Of a stretch of DNA of 64,000 bases, positions 36,801 to 47,500 are shown in pieces. The notes beneath the pieces are model-generated. The model was given only the letters and a program-made list of their open reading frames with translations. It made no database searches and was not told where the DNA came from. Source of the DNA: Gavia stellata. Its lineage: Eukaryota; Chordata; Aves; Gaviiformes; Gaviidae. How positions within the stretch are numbered: the first letter of the stretch is position 1; every line of letters starts with the position of its first letter. The translations under genes and the position numbers were made by a program. The DNA lies in the NCBI RefSeq assembly GCF_030936135.1, contig NC_082595.1:11570430-11634429 (forward strand), written 5' to 3'.

Positions 36801-39800
36801 TTATATAGATTGAACACGTGTTTCTGAAGTCCTAGTCAAAATCAAAGTATCTGGATTCTAAGGGCAAGATATCCACTGCAGGCCTTCATGAAATTCCCAC
36901 CTCATCAGCCCCGCGCTCTCAGCTTCCAAGCCAGAAACAAAGGCCTTAGGCTGGCCATGCTGCTACAGGTGCTGAACTGAATGTGGCCAAAAGGCTGGTA
37001 TTTTGTAGAGTTACAGCTGCACAGAGAAGGAGGAAAGTGACTAAGAGGCAACTGTGAGCTACAGAAATCTTGCTAAAAAAAAAAAATCTCATACCAATAA
37101 TCCAAACTGTTTCTCTCTCTACAGCAAATTTGACATCATTAAGACAGAACTTAAAAAAGCTGCAATAAAGGAACTAAAATTTTTCTGTACACCCTCTTTA
37201 TTACTAAGACAATATACAAAATACTGTTCTATAAAACACTTACCAAAGGATTAGTCTTAGGCTTCTGTGTATCAACATGGGATCCAGCCAGCCGTATTCC
37301 CATCAAGTTGGAGTTGCTATAAATGTGGTAATGGGGAAAGCATGAAATAAGTTGTTAAAGGTGGACGTTTTTTTAGAGAGTGTAGAGGAGAAGTGGAAAG
37401 AAGGAGGGCCTTTTATACTTACGGGAAAAAACGCTGCTTTTGCGTAATTCTGCTTGCATAATTGATAGGAAAAGCTGATCCCTGTACAAAACAAATAGGT
37501 TATGGGTTTTTTTCCCCCCAAACCAGAAAGTAGCCAGTTAGTACAGGTTTATTAAAGGTCACTTTTTTGTACACCAGAGCATAACGCATTCTTAGGTATT
37601 GATCTGCCAAACTAGAAAGTTTGCTCTACTGGAAAATGCAAGAAAATAGGAGCATGAAAACGTATTTTAGTATACAATAGCACCTAAAAAAAGGAACACA
37701 TTAAGGGAACAATATAACAATATGCACTTATTAACAATGCACCTGAATAGCAATCACAAAGCATTTTTTAGCAGAAAAATGTATTTTGTATGGCATGAGA
37801 TACCATTTCTGTATATAAGTTATTTTCTCTTTAGTTTTACTTTATAGTACAATATATATTAGTTTTGTCAAGTGACAAGCCTAAGTAGGACTTGCTGTTG
37901 TAAAAGCAATTGAAAACAGTATCCTATAAATGCAAAAATTCAACCTCTGAATTTAACCGGAAATTTCCCATTTTTTCAGGAAAAACTTCCTTGTGATTCT
38001 GAACACTTGTTCTTTTGAAGAGAACATTTAAATAGAAATAATTCTAACAAATAATGAACAGTATTTAAAAGATAATACGATTTTTCTGTGTTAAAAAGGG
38101 AATACAACTGTTAATCAAGATGTAACATTACTGTCTTTCCTACTAGAATAATCGCTCCCTTCTGAACATTATGTGGCTTCTAGCTTCCTTCCACTAATTC
38201 TCAGTTTGGCAAAGTTACAGACTATTTGAGGGAGGGAAAAAAAAAAAGGAACCAGAACTCTCACTTGCTTAAGAGAAACTCAGGGCTGCAGCAGAATGCT
38301 GAAGCAACATTAGCTACTTATCCAGCCCCTCAATACTCTTATTTAACAGGTGCTGGAGTCATAGCTTTAGGAGTGGAGTCATAGCTTTAAGAGAGAATAC
38401 AGATGCCCCAACACATCAGTTATGTAGGTGACTGTATAACCAAAACATCAGAAAACAGAGTTGACACTTTCCCAAGTAATCTTAGTTTGCCCACGGATAT
38501 GCATAACTAACTATATGATGCTATTAGGTCTCTAACCTTCTCCAGTATGCATTATATATTAATTACAGATCAGCAGTGAATGAAGCTGTTTTCTGCCTCA
38601 TTCACTATTTATTACAAATTCTTTATTACAAATTCTGCATCCAGTAAGGAAGATGACTGCAAGAAGAGGCAGTAGAGTTTCCTGTTTACAAAGCTGACTG
38701 TTGTTTGGAGAGCACGCCTGAATGTCTCTCATTAAGCAAGCCTTTCAAATCCAGATGTTCACAGATCAGCACTGCTGTTACATTCTTAAGTGCGTGACAC
38801 AATAAGCAACCTTAGGAGCACTGAATATTTGCCACTGTAGTTCAAAGTTCATGTTGGGAACTACTTGAGCCTTAATACCTAAAAATAAAGAAATACATCT
38901 CATAAAATTATCTTGATCTTTGCACCTCAATTCTCCATCATTGAAGTCAGAATACTGCCTCCCTCTCATTCAGCGCCAATATGAAGTACACTAACATCAT
39001 CGCCTGACATCACTTCAGGAAGCAGACAGGCCCATAAGCATAAAATTCAGTGCAGGGCTTTAACTGTCTGTGCAAGTAAACAGCACAGAACCTGACCCCT
39101 GATGACAAACATAAGACTAGTGACTGGAATTGTAACTAAAAGTTGTATCTGGTTTTGGGGTTTTGTGAGTATGCAGTCTCTGCTATATATTCTTTTATTC
39201 TAACTGCTTGACCTTGTAATATGGATTTATTCTCTGCACGTAAAGATGTACACTTACAGCATATTGTGTTATCTGGTTTTGAATACAAAAATTTCAGTTG
39301 TTGTGTAATAAAGATTAATAAACAAAACACGATGAAACAGTAGAGTTCTATCCCACATACTAAGCTCTGCAGCTTTTACAATATTCTATAATTGTGCATA
39401 TTATTCCCGCCACATGCCATCTCCTTTTGTTACTAATTATGCAGGTACACATTGACTCAAAAGTTTTGTAAAATAAAATTAAAGGTGCTCTGTGGAACTT
39501 CTGACAAAACGATACGCTGAGTACCCCAGGTAGCAAAGAGGGCATTCAGCAGGCAGTAAAGTATATTTTAACAGCTTCAGGTAGGCGGAAAAGACACTCG
39601 GACTGCAACATAACAGAATTCAACTTCCTGAGTGAACCAAGACCTTTCACAAAACAAAATTACTTCTCTCCTAATGCAAAATAGCCTTCATTTTGTTTGG
39701 CTGAGGGATTCTGAAGTACTCAGGAGAAGAGAGATGTCTGGAATGTGAGTAAGTCCAGAACACAGCACATACAAAAAAGAATTTAGGGCTTCAGAAAATG

Positions 39801-40404
39801 AATAGGAAATCCCCAACATCAAATTTTCTCAACTTGAGAGAAAGCAATCACTCTTTAGCAGTCACACCCAGCAGAAAACATAGGCAGTGTAAAAAGTTTT
39901 CCTATTTTTTTACGTTATAACTTCAAAATTTGAAACTTTAAGACTAGAAACAAGCTTGGCACATGATCTCCAAATCCAGGTCACCTACTCTTCATCACCC
40001 CTTACACCCAGAGTAACCGCCGCAAAAACAGAACTCCAGAAAACAGTTCTGAGGACCTGCTACGCCGATGACGGCGGGGAGAGACACAGCCCCACACTGT
40101 AAAGCCCCAACCCTCCCACAGCCAAAAGGAAGCCACTTGGGATCTCCCCAGCCCGCGGGAGCCCACCGAGGAGGGCAGGCCGGCTCCAATACAGCTGGCA
40201 CCGGGGACGTAATCCCGGGGTTTGCACAGCGCCGAGCACCGGCCCTCAGCCGTGAGGCTGAGCCTGGGCGGGGGGCACTGCTCCAGCTCCCTTTTCCCTC
40301 CGCCGAAGGAAAGGAAGAGGAGGAGGAGAATAGAGCTCGCCCGTCCCCTCTCCCGCCACACACCCCACCTGACAGAGCCGCCGCCATAGCCACGCCGCCG
40401 CCAT
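33756..40404 (-). CDS. MRPS10: MRPS10, mitochondrial small ribosomal subunit protein uS10m (7 exons, 197 aa)
   Basis: The product is uS10m of the mitochondrial 28S subunit, where bacterial S10 homologues sit in the head; it is made in the cytosol and imported. Exons (minus): 40404-40369, 37481-37423, 37316-37244, 36032-35893, 35413-35305, 34197-34108, 33842-33756. All are GT-AG and the phases join to 594 nt; human MRPS10 is about 201 aa. The N-terminus [12 protein letters not shown] is short, hydrophobic and basic, as expected of a matrix-targeting signal. The S10 core runs from about residue 57 ([20 protein letters not shown]) to about 169, with [20 protein letters not shown] and [16 protein letters not shown] nearly identical to human. 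An in-frame ATG at 40434 would add ten residues; 40404 fits the human start better. Confidence 0.97.
34108..34197 (-). CDS. MRPS10: MRPS10 exon 6
   Basis: It encodes [20 protein letters not shown] and [10 protein letters not shown], 30 codons in phase 0. Confidence 0.97.
35305..35413 (-). CDS. MRPS10: MRPS10 exon 5
   Basis: It encodes [20 protein letters not shown] and [16 protein letters not shown], the most conserved S10 segment. Confidence 0.97.
35893..36032 (-). CDS. MRPS10: MRPS10 exon 4
   Basis: It encodes [40 protein letters not shown] and GISVEK. The GTAAGT donor, rather than the GTGTAA two bases earlier, keeps the frame into exon 5. Confidence 0.96.
37244..37316 (-). CDS. MRPS10: MRPS10 exon 3
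   Basis: It encodes [20 protein letters not shown] then KTNPL, phase 0 at the end, between TTATAG and GTAAGT. Confidence 0.87.
37423..37481 (-). CDS. MRPS10: MRPS10 exon 2
   Basis: It encodes [19 protein letters not shown] plus two bases. The acceptor is GTACAG and the donor GTAAGT. This presequence-proximal part is poorly conserved; splice sites and phase support it. Confidence 0.85.
37482..40368 (-). other. MRPS10 intron 1
   Basis: This is the largest intron of the gene at about 2.9 kb. It holds no recognisable element. Small tandem duplications, such as GGAGTCATAGCTTTA repeated near 38356-38392, are present. Confidence 0.6.
40369..40404 (-). CDS. MRPS10: MRPS10 exon 1
   Basis: It encodes [12 protein letters not shown], ending in phase 0 before GTGGGG. 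An upstream in-frame ATG at 40434 gives MVGGSGGGGK first. The ATG at 40404 sits inside an AAGATGGCGGC motif. Confidence 0.88.
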
Positions 40405-40406
40405 CT
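40396..40406 (-). promoter_or_regulatory. YY1-type motif containing the MRPS10 start codon
   Basis: The minus strand reads AAGATGGCGGC, the extended YY1 consensus, and its ATG is the chosen start codon (40404-40402). YY1 sites overlapping the first codons are known in many ribosomal and mitochondrial protein genes. Confidence 0.65.
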
Positions 40407-40591
40407 TGCCTCCGCCCCCCGACCCGCCGACCATAGCGCGCGGCCCGGAAGGAGAAGAGCGGCCTCATCTACCACCGCCTCCCCGCCCCCGCCGAAGGCC
40501 CAGGCGACCGAAGAGCGCCCCTGCCGCTATGGCGGAGCAAACACTCCCGCTGAGGGAGAGGCACTGCGGCACCGTTGGGCAGGGCCGCGCT

Positions 40592-40671
40592 CGGGGGTGG
40601 GGAGCCGCGGTGGGAGCTCGTATGGCGCCGTACGGCGCCATACGAGCTCCCACCGCGGCTCCCCACCCCCG
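40592..40671. repeat. Perfect 80-bp palindrome
   Basis: The 40 bases 40592-40631 are the exact reverse complement of 40632-40671, with no spacer. The centre is GGCGCCGTACGGCGCC, and outer arms carry GGAGCTCGTATGG and AGCCGCGGTGGG. The symmetry stops where T at 40591 faces T at 40672. It could extrude as a cruciform, or be a fold-back artefact of cloning, sequencing or assembly. Confidence 0.95.
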
Positions 40672-40840
40672 TCCCCGCTTCCCCCTGAGCGGTGCCTCAG
40701 AGAAGGACCCGCGCTGTAACGGCTCTCCTCACCTCCGCGCGCGCCCGAACCGTTTCCCGCCAACGGCCGCCCCCGTTCCCCTCACACACACTCTCCGGGA
40801 AAACGCTCCCCTGTCCTCCACAGCCGGAGGGAAGAAAGCA

Positions 40841-43800
40841 GGAATCGCTCATTTCTCCGACCCCGAGGCAGGACAGGTGATATTCATTCGGGTTTTTGTA
40901 CTGAAGGTGAGGGGTAAAGGAGGCTTCTTCAGCTTTCTCCCCCTTTCTGAGAACGCTTTTTACCACAACTCGTTCTTACCGAGAATACTCGTGTCCACCC
41001 TGCTGTACTGAGGTGAATACATGAAATATTTGTTCTGTTTTTTTTGCCTGGAACAATTACACATGAACTTAGTTTTCAGCATTCTCCCCCTCTTCAGAAC
41101 ACTTCAAAAAAAAAAAAGGTATTCAGCCTGTAAGCAAAACCCAGACAATCATATAAATCCCTTTCTTTTTACACATATAAATAGCAGTTAATATTAGAAC
41201 ACAGGTTCTGATCAATACCAAATATTTAAGGGGAGGAGGGATAAAATACTAATTCATGCCACTAAGCCACCCTGATACACACATCCCAGCAGGTAGTAAC
41301 CTAAAATTAAGCTGTGTGCAAGTCAAATGCTAATAGCAGGAACCTGAAACCAGCATAAATCACAAATGTATATTTTTTTATTTTGTTACTTCCTCTGCCA
41401 CCTAAAATTACAGTCTGCTTTTTACACTAAAGCACCTAAAATATTTACAACCATCTTCTAATAAAATAACAGTTAAATATTGAAAATAAGATTTTTCTCA
41501 TAAAATATGTTTTCTATATGTACAGGTTTTATCAAAGAGGACTAAGTTCAATAGTGAACAGTTTTCTGTCATCAACGATCAGCAAGAAAACAACTTTTCC
41601 GAAATAAAACTATGTCCAACTTACGTACAAATAGGCAGAACAGCATCTGTTTAACATCAGCCAATGCAACACTTAATAATGAAGTCAATGTTTGAGGCCT
41701 AAATTGCTTAAGAAATGTGCATTTCTTTTTTTCCTTTATGAATAACTTCTTTGGTTATCGTTCTATTATCATCTTGGCCATACAATAAAACAGCACCCGA
41801 TTGTTACAGAACCAGGCATATGTATGTGTATATGTATTTATATATACTAGGTTTAGCACAGATACCTGTCCCATTGTTGCTAGAAAAGTTCCACTGTAGA
41901 TTCTTTAATATAGACCTGCTCTTCAGAATCAAGCCCACAAGTTTCTACTGTATTTCACTCTGTTCTTTAAGAAGAACTCTCACTGACTTCAGTTATCACT
42001 TTGCTTAAACACTCAAATTTTTTCCCACCATTAACAGGGGAATCTGAAAACATGTTTCCATTTTCCAGTGTAGCAGCCTTTCTCAGAAAGGTCCTTACAA
42101 GTTTGGAAGAGGAAGAGGAGTCTCTGCCAGGTTGTTTCAACACAGGCTCCTAAAAGCCAACACAAGTTACCCCTCACAAAAGCGTTTTCAAACCGCTAAG
42201 ACTCGCACAGTCTACAAAATTTACTATCAGTGGATCTAGTTGGCAGCACACAGCTGAACACCCAGTCTCTTGAACCTGGGTTGCATGGTCCCTGTAAAAG
42301 TAACATGTCACAGCATGGACAGGAACTGCTGGAAAGTGTGCTGCCTGGCAGTTTGGGGAAGAAAAGAAGGCTGCTGCCTGAGCTCACAGGTACAGTAATT
42401 GACAACATGATCCCTTATGCAGCAGAGGGAGTGAAATTCCACCCACTGGTCAAGACCAACTAAAAAAACCCCCCTCTGGAACAACCCCAAAAAACACTGA
42501 AACAAACCACGTACACCCGAACTTCACTAACCTGAAAAACTGAGAAGTGATTTCCATTCTCCTGAAGGGTTGTTCTTTTGTATCAGAACATTCGACCCGA
42601 AGTAGAAACTTCAGGTCATTTGGCTTCATGTATTTGGCTTTGACAGAGAAACCACCTCTCTGCCAATGACTCCCACTGGTTTTGAACTTCTGTGGTCCGG
42701 TACGCCTATACAAAAGTGCCATGGTTTACCCTCATTTTGCATAGTTATACAAGGAGGAAAGACAGTAGTAAGATCCACCATCTCTCAGATTCTGCTTAAG
42801 ATGTTAGGAATGCGGCAAAAAAACCCCAACAAAACAAAACGCAACCCATAAAAAAACCCCAAACAACCCTGAAATCTGGAAGATCTGAAATCAGTCTTAC
42901 AAAACATTTTATAAAGTTAGCAATACTCTTCTACTGTGCAAAATTCACAAGAAAAATCAGTGCTGCAACCTGTGAAAGCTCTAAAATCAGTATTCATATT
43001 CTGTAATTAAAGGTCCACTCAACCTAACTCCAAGTCTTCCTTAATTCTTTAATTCTGGAGGGTAGAATTCTTTTGAGATCCTGTTTACTCAGAGAACCAA
43101 ATCTAAATTTATATAAATGGTGTCAGACATCCAGCATGTAGATCTGAACTGAAGGGAGGAGAAACAGTAATTAAACAGCAATGTCAACTCACCTGTGGAG
43201 TATGTTTTACTAAATAAACAATATTTGAATTTGATGTTATGAGGAGGACTGAAAATGGCACAAGAATAACATTTGATGCCTGCAAGTAATAACTAACATG
43301 TGCTCCATCTCTGTTCCACGGGCAAGAATGTCTCCCTGTATTTGCCTGGTGAGAGCGCAAGCTCCTGCATTGCTCGAGCATACACTCTCCTAAAACCACC
43401 GAGATGGCCATTCAACAGTGAGATTTATTGTCACAGCAAAATATATTTCCAGTGCAATCTGATTACCAAGGTGGTTTTCCTGATTCAGAGTTCCCATCAG
43501 ATGATGTGAACCACAGTACAATCATCTTCTTTCTTCAACCCTTGAATTAGGTTGTTTTTAAAGTCAGCAGATCAAAACCTTGCTAAAATGGAAGCTCTAA
43601 AATGTACAGTGTAACCAATGCTTTTACAAACTACCTAACATGTATGCATTGAGGCAAGACAGAACTGAAAAAGTACTGTGATACTACAGATGATACAGTC
43701 ACTCCTGCAATTATTTCACAGTTAAGTCAGATTTTTTTTTCCTCCACCTCTCTTAAAATGACAGCACAAAGACAAAGAATGTAATCATCTCCTTAACAGA

Positions 43801-44252
43801 AATGACATTTAGTCTCTAGAAGATGCTGGAAGTGATCCAGTACAGGCAAAAAAAAAAGTTCCATCAGAAGTGTGTGAAGATCATTCTTGTAATTGGGCTA
43901 AAATGAAACTTGGAAGAGTTAAAGACTCAGGATCCTACCGGGATCATCTGGAGGGAAGCGACAGCAGACCCATGAACTTCTGTAATTAGTGGCCTTGGAA
44001 GTTATCAGCAAAATAAGCTCAGATAGAAACACCTTATAAGAATATTTGTACCAATTATTTATTTTTTTCCCCAAAACACAAATTAATAAAAAAAGAGAAA
44101 AAAGCAGATTTCTTTTTTTTTTTCCCTAGACCTGGATAAAAGAATCATCATTTTCAACAGGTAGTTTACAATCAGTGGGGAATAAACGAGCAGTCCAGGT
44201 TTCCTGATTGATCCATTCAGGGTGTGCTCAGTAGCTGTCTTTATCAAACAAC
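40841..44252 (-). other. Between TRERF1 stop and MRPS10 promoter; probable long TRERF1 3'UTR
   Basis: No other gene is seen. Mammalian TRERF1 has a 3'UTR of several kb, so much of this may be its 3'UTR. Minus-strand AATAAA words occur at 44058-44063, 43424-43429 and 41377-41382; which are used cannot be told from sequence. Confidence 0.45.
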
Positions 44253-44258
44253 TTTATT
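44253..44258 (-). terminator. AATAAA overlapping the TRERF1 stop codon
   Basis: The last base of the TAA stop is the first base of an AATAAA hexamer. A T/G-rich stretch follows shortly after. Use would leave almost no 3'UTR; more distal signals probably dominate. Confidence 0.4.
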
Positions 44259-44579
44259 TACAACTCAGCATCATCCTGCAGTAGATCTGCATCTTCATCA
44301 TCCAATAAAAGGTCAGCATCCATGACTTCATTCTCTTCCATGACATCGCCCAGTTCCTGAACAACATCATCGTCAATGTCACCAACATTTTCAACATGTT
44401 TAACCAAACTCATGTGATCCAGAGGGATCAAACTATGCCCAACCGGCCCAGTAGTTCTCGCAATAGTGGCTGCCATTTCTGCTGCCACAGCAGCTTTCTG
44501 AGCCTTCTGCCTTTGCTGTTCTTCTTGTTGTCTGTGAGTCTTCATATGAGCATTGCGGCTTTTGATTTTGAAAAATACC
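44258..44579 (-). CDS. TRERF1: TRERF1 last exon and stop
   Basis: It encodes [20 protein letters not shown], an Ala/Gln-rich helix-like stretch and an acidic end [17 protein letters not shown], then TAA at 44260-44258. The human protein ends the same way. Confidence 0.97.
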
Positions 44580-47500
44580 CTAAATTTTAAAGGGAAAAAA
44601 AAAATTAGATAAAAATGCATTGCTTTTGATGAAGTGAGCCAAAAAAGACTCAACAACCTATCAGTACATTTGCTTCCCTGTCCTGAAATAGAAGTCAGTG
44701 AAGTCTGCAATGCCATGGTGAGAATTTCAGGGACAGACTACCAGATTTATACATTCTGACAGTATCAAAATGGCCTACTCCGACTCTGCCGGAGGTATTT
44801 TGTAGCTCCCACAGTTGCTTCAGTATCTATGCACATCCTAATTCTCCCGGTACTTAGTTTCACAACAATCTTGTACAACAAGGAAAAAGTCAAAGAATGC
44901 CACGTTAGGATAGACAAACTCAAGCACAGAAACACAGAGAAAGCTGCCCACTGTCACATGCAAGTCTGTGATGAAGCAGGAAGCTGGACTGTCAGATGTA
45001 GAAATTCTAGCAGGTAAATGGATTCAGGAAAATTGGAGTAAATACTGCAGGGAAAGCATCCAAAACATCATGCAAACCAATCTCTGAAGGTTTTGGTAAG
45101 AGGACATGTCACCTAAGGGGAAACTGTTCTTTTGAGACCATCAGAGCAAAATAAAGAGTTTGTAGCAACACTATTCATCTGGAATATAAATAGGCAAATG
45201 TGATGCGATAGTGCAGACAGTCATATTCACTTACTTGCCACACTCCTTACAAGGAAAAATTGTTGTTGGGTCAGTCTCACCGCTTGTTGTGCTGTGGGCA
45301 GGTGAACTCTTAATGGAGCAGTATCCGCTCTGCGTACCAGATTTCTGCTTAGTGCCTGGAACGGTGCATCGTGTTTTTGTCACCTGATTCGTACCTCCAT
45401 GAACGCGAGCATGGCCATTTAGTGCTTGTCGGGAACTGAACACCTGATGGGGAGTAGGGGGGAGGAAATAAAAAAAAATAAAACCCAAGAAATACTGCAC
45501 TGGAACAGGAACTGCAGAAAGAAGTACACTGAATGCATATTATAATAGAACAACTGTACACATCTAATATGCAGTCTACTTGGTCAAATCCTGCTTGCCC
45601 TCAGCTATATCCCACTAGAGTTAAAGAAACTTAGTCATAATAAAACAAACCAGTGAGCTATCCTATTATTACAGTTGTATAACGAAATGGTAATCAGAGC
45701 TGTTACCATATAGTATTTCTAATTGATATAACATTTCAGGATTCAATTTTATGTACAGATCAGCATATTGCCTGTATTTTGTGAGGTGGGAATTAAAAGC
45801 AGACAAAATAATTTGTCCAAAGATATTCAGGAGATATCACTGGCCAGGAACAGTCTAAAACCCTGGTTTCCAAAAATCACAACTCACTAGTATACAACCC
45901 CCCCTGCTATTAAAGATACCGAACACACGTACAGCACCACAGTTTGGCATTTCACAGATGAAGGAGGATGAAGAAAGTGAAAGGCTCTGAAGGGCAGGCA
46001 GATCTATAGGTCCAACAAGAGGGATAGCTGGTGGGTCAGGAGACTTCTGCATTTCCCTTTCTTCCCTTCTGTCTTCTTCAATCTCCTCATCTTCCTCTAA
46101 CACTTCCTCTTCTCCACTTGTCTGAAATAGACAGCGCATTTAAGAAATACTAGAAATACGGTCAAAGACAGACAGTACTGGATAGTAGGACACAGACAGT
46201 ACTGGAACAGCATACTGCTTAGTTAAGTCTGCTTCCAGGTTTCAGTATTTTTTCCCATCCTGAATGAACTTCTGGTCTTGCTGGAACTACCACCCCTTAA
46301 CAGACAAGCTACAGCTCATGAAGCTTCACTGCAGTGCCCAAAACACCCTCCATCTGTACAAGCTGTGGCTCCAAAAATGTACAGATGCCAAGGTGCAGCT
46401 GTTAGAATGGCAATGTACACTATATTTGTAGTCAAATGACTTATTTAAAAAAACCAAAACCCCTCGTCTCTTAAGACTACTCAAACTACTGGTAATACAG
46501 ACCTTGCACACAAAGAATTGCATTGCCAGTCTGTGTAAGTGGTAGTTGTACTAGAGTATTAGAGCAGCCTTTAGGAGCAAGCACAGGAATAATTTACAGA
46601 GGTTTACCTGCTTCATCAGTAGCAAAAGCTGTAATTGCTAGACTAGAGTTAGATAATGCACTAGTCAAAACACTTTTATCCCATTACAGTCCAGGAACAC
46701 AAAATCTTGCTGTAGCTGAGGTCACAGAATACTCATACAGAACGTAATTTAGAATTACTGAATTATTTCGGTTGGAAGAGACCTATGTCATCTAATTCAA
46801 CCTCATCCTCAAAACAGGACAAACATAAAAATTATAGTGTGTTACACCTCCTCATATTCTTCTAGACTTACCAGGCATTCCTCTCTTTTTTTCTCTAAAC
46901 GTGTTCTGTGTTTACGTCCCAAACGCAAGATTTTCTTCCAGGTATAGTAGTATTCCACACATTGTGCAACCGTCTTAGACTTAACCTGTAGTTAAGTAAT
47001 TGCAGAAATAGTCCAGTCTCAATTTTTTGCTTTCATTCAACACAATTTTAATATATTCCAAGAGGCAAGCTTTATTTCTCAAACATTCAAATGGAGAGGG
47101 AAAAAAAAAAGACAGTTTGACTACAATAGGAATACTTCTGTAGAGTAATTTTTTTTAGTTATTGTTTTTCAGTCAAATTTGTGTTGACTATTTCAGCTTC
47201 AGTACATTCCTCGGGGATTCTCTAGACTCTAGTCAGAAAATGACTGAAAATATACTTTTGTAGCTCAAGTGTACAATACCACCGAGAAATTAAGGATTTA
47301 AGACTTGGAATTAAGACTTGGTTCCCATAAACCCAAATGTTTCTCAACATTTGAGCAAGCAAGTAAGGTATTCTGCCCTGAGATGTACACACCTTGTCTT
47401 TTCTGCGTTGTGGCAGAAGATGAAAATTAACCCCAAAAACGTTCTCTCTTTATTAACAGGTTGCAACCATTGCTGGCACAAGGCTCAATGCCAGTGACTC

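Larger units (their letters stand above)
40000..40840. promoter_or_regulatory. CpG island at the MRPS10 promoter
   Basis: A dense rise in CG dinucleotides surrounds MRPS10 exon 1, with no TATA box. It includes the 80-bp palindrome at 40592-40671. Long open frames on both strands here are GC by-products. Confidence 0.85.

Noticed and set aside
40406-41011. Plus-strand open frame (201 codons) at the MRPS10 island, with an inner Met at 40530
   Set aside because: It runs through the palindrome and GC-rich promoter, begins next to exon 1 of MRPS10, and shows no domain. A divergent gene would need transcript evidence.
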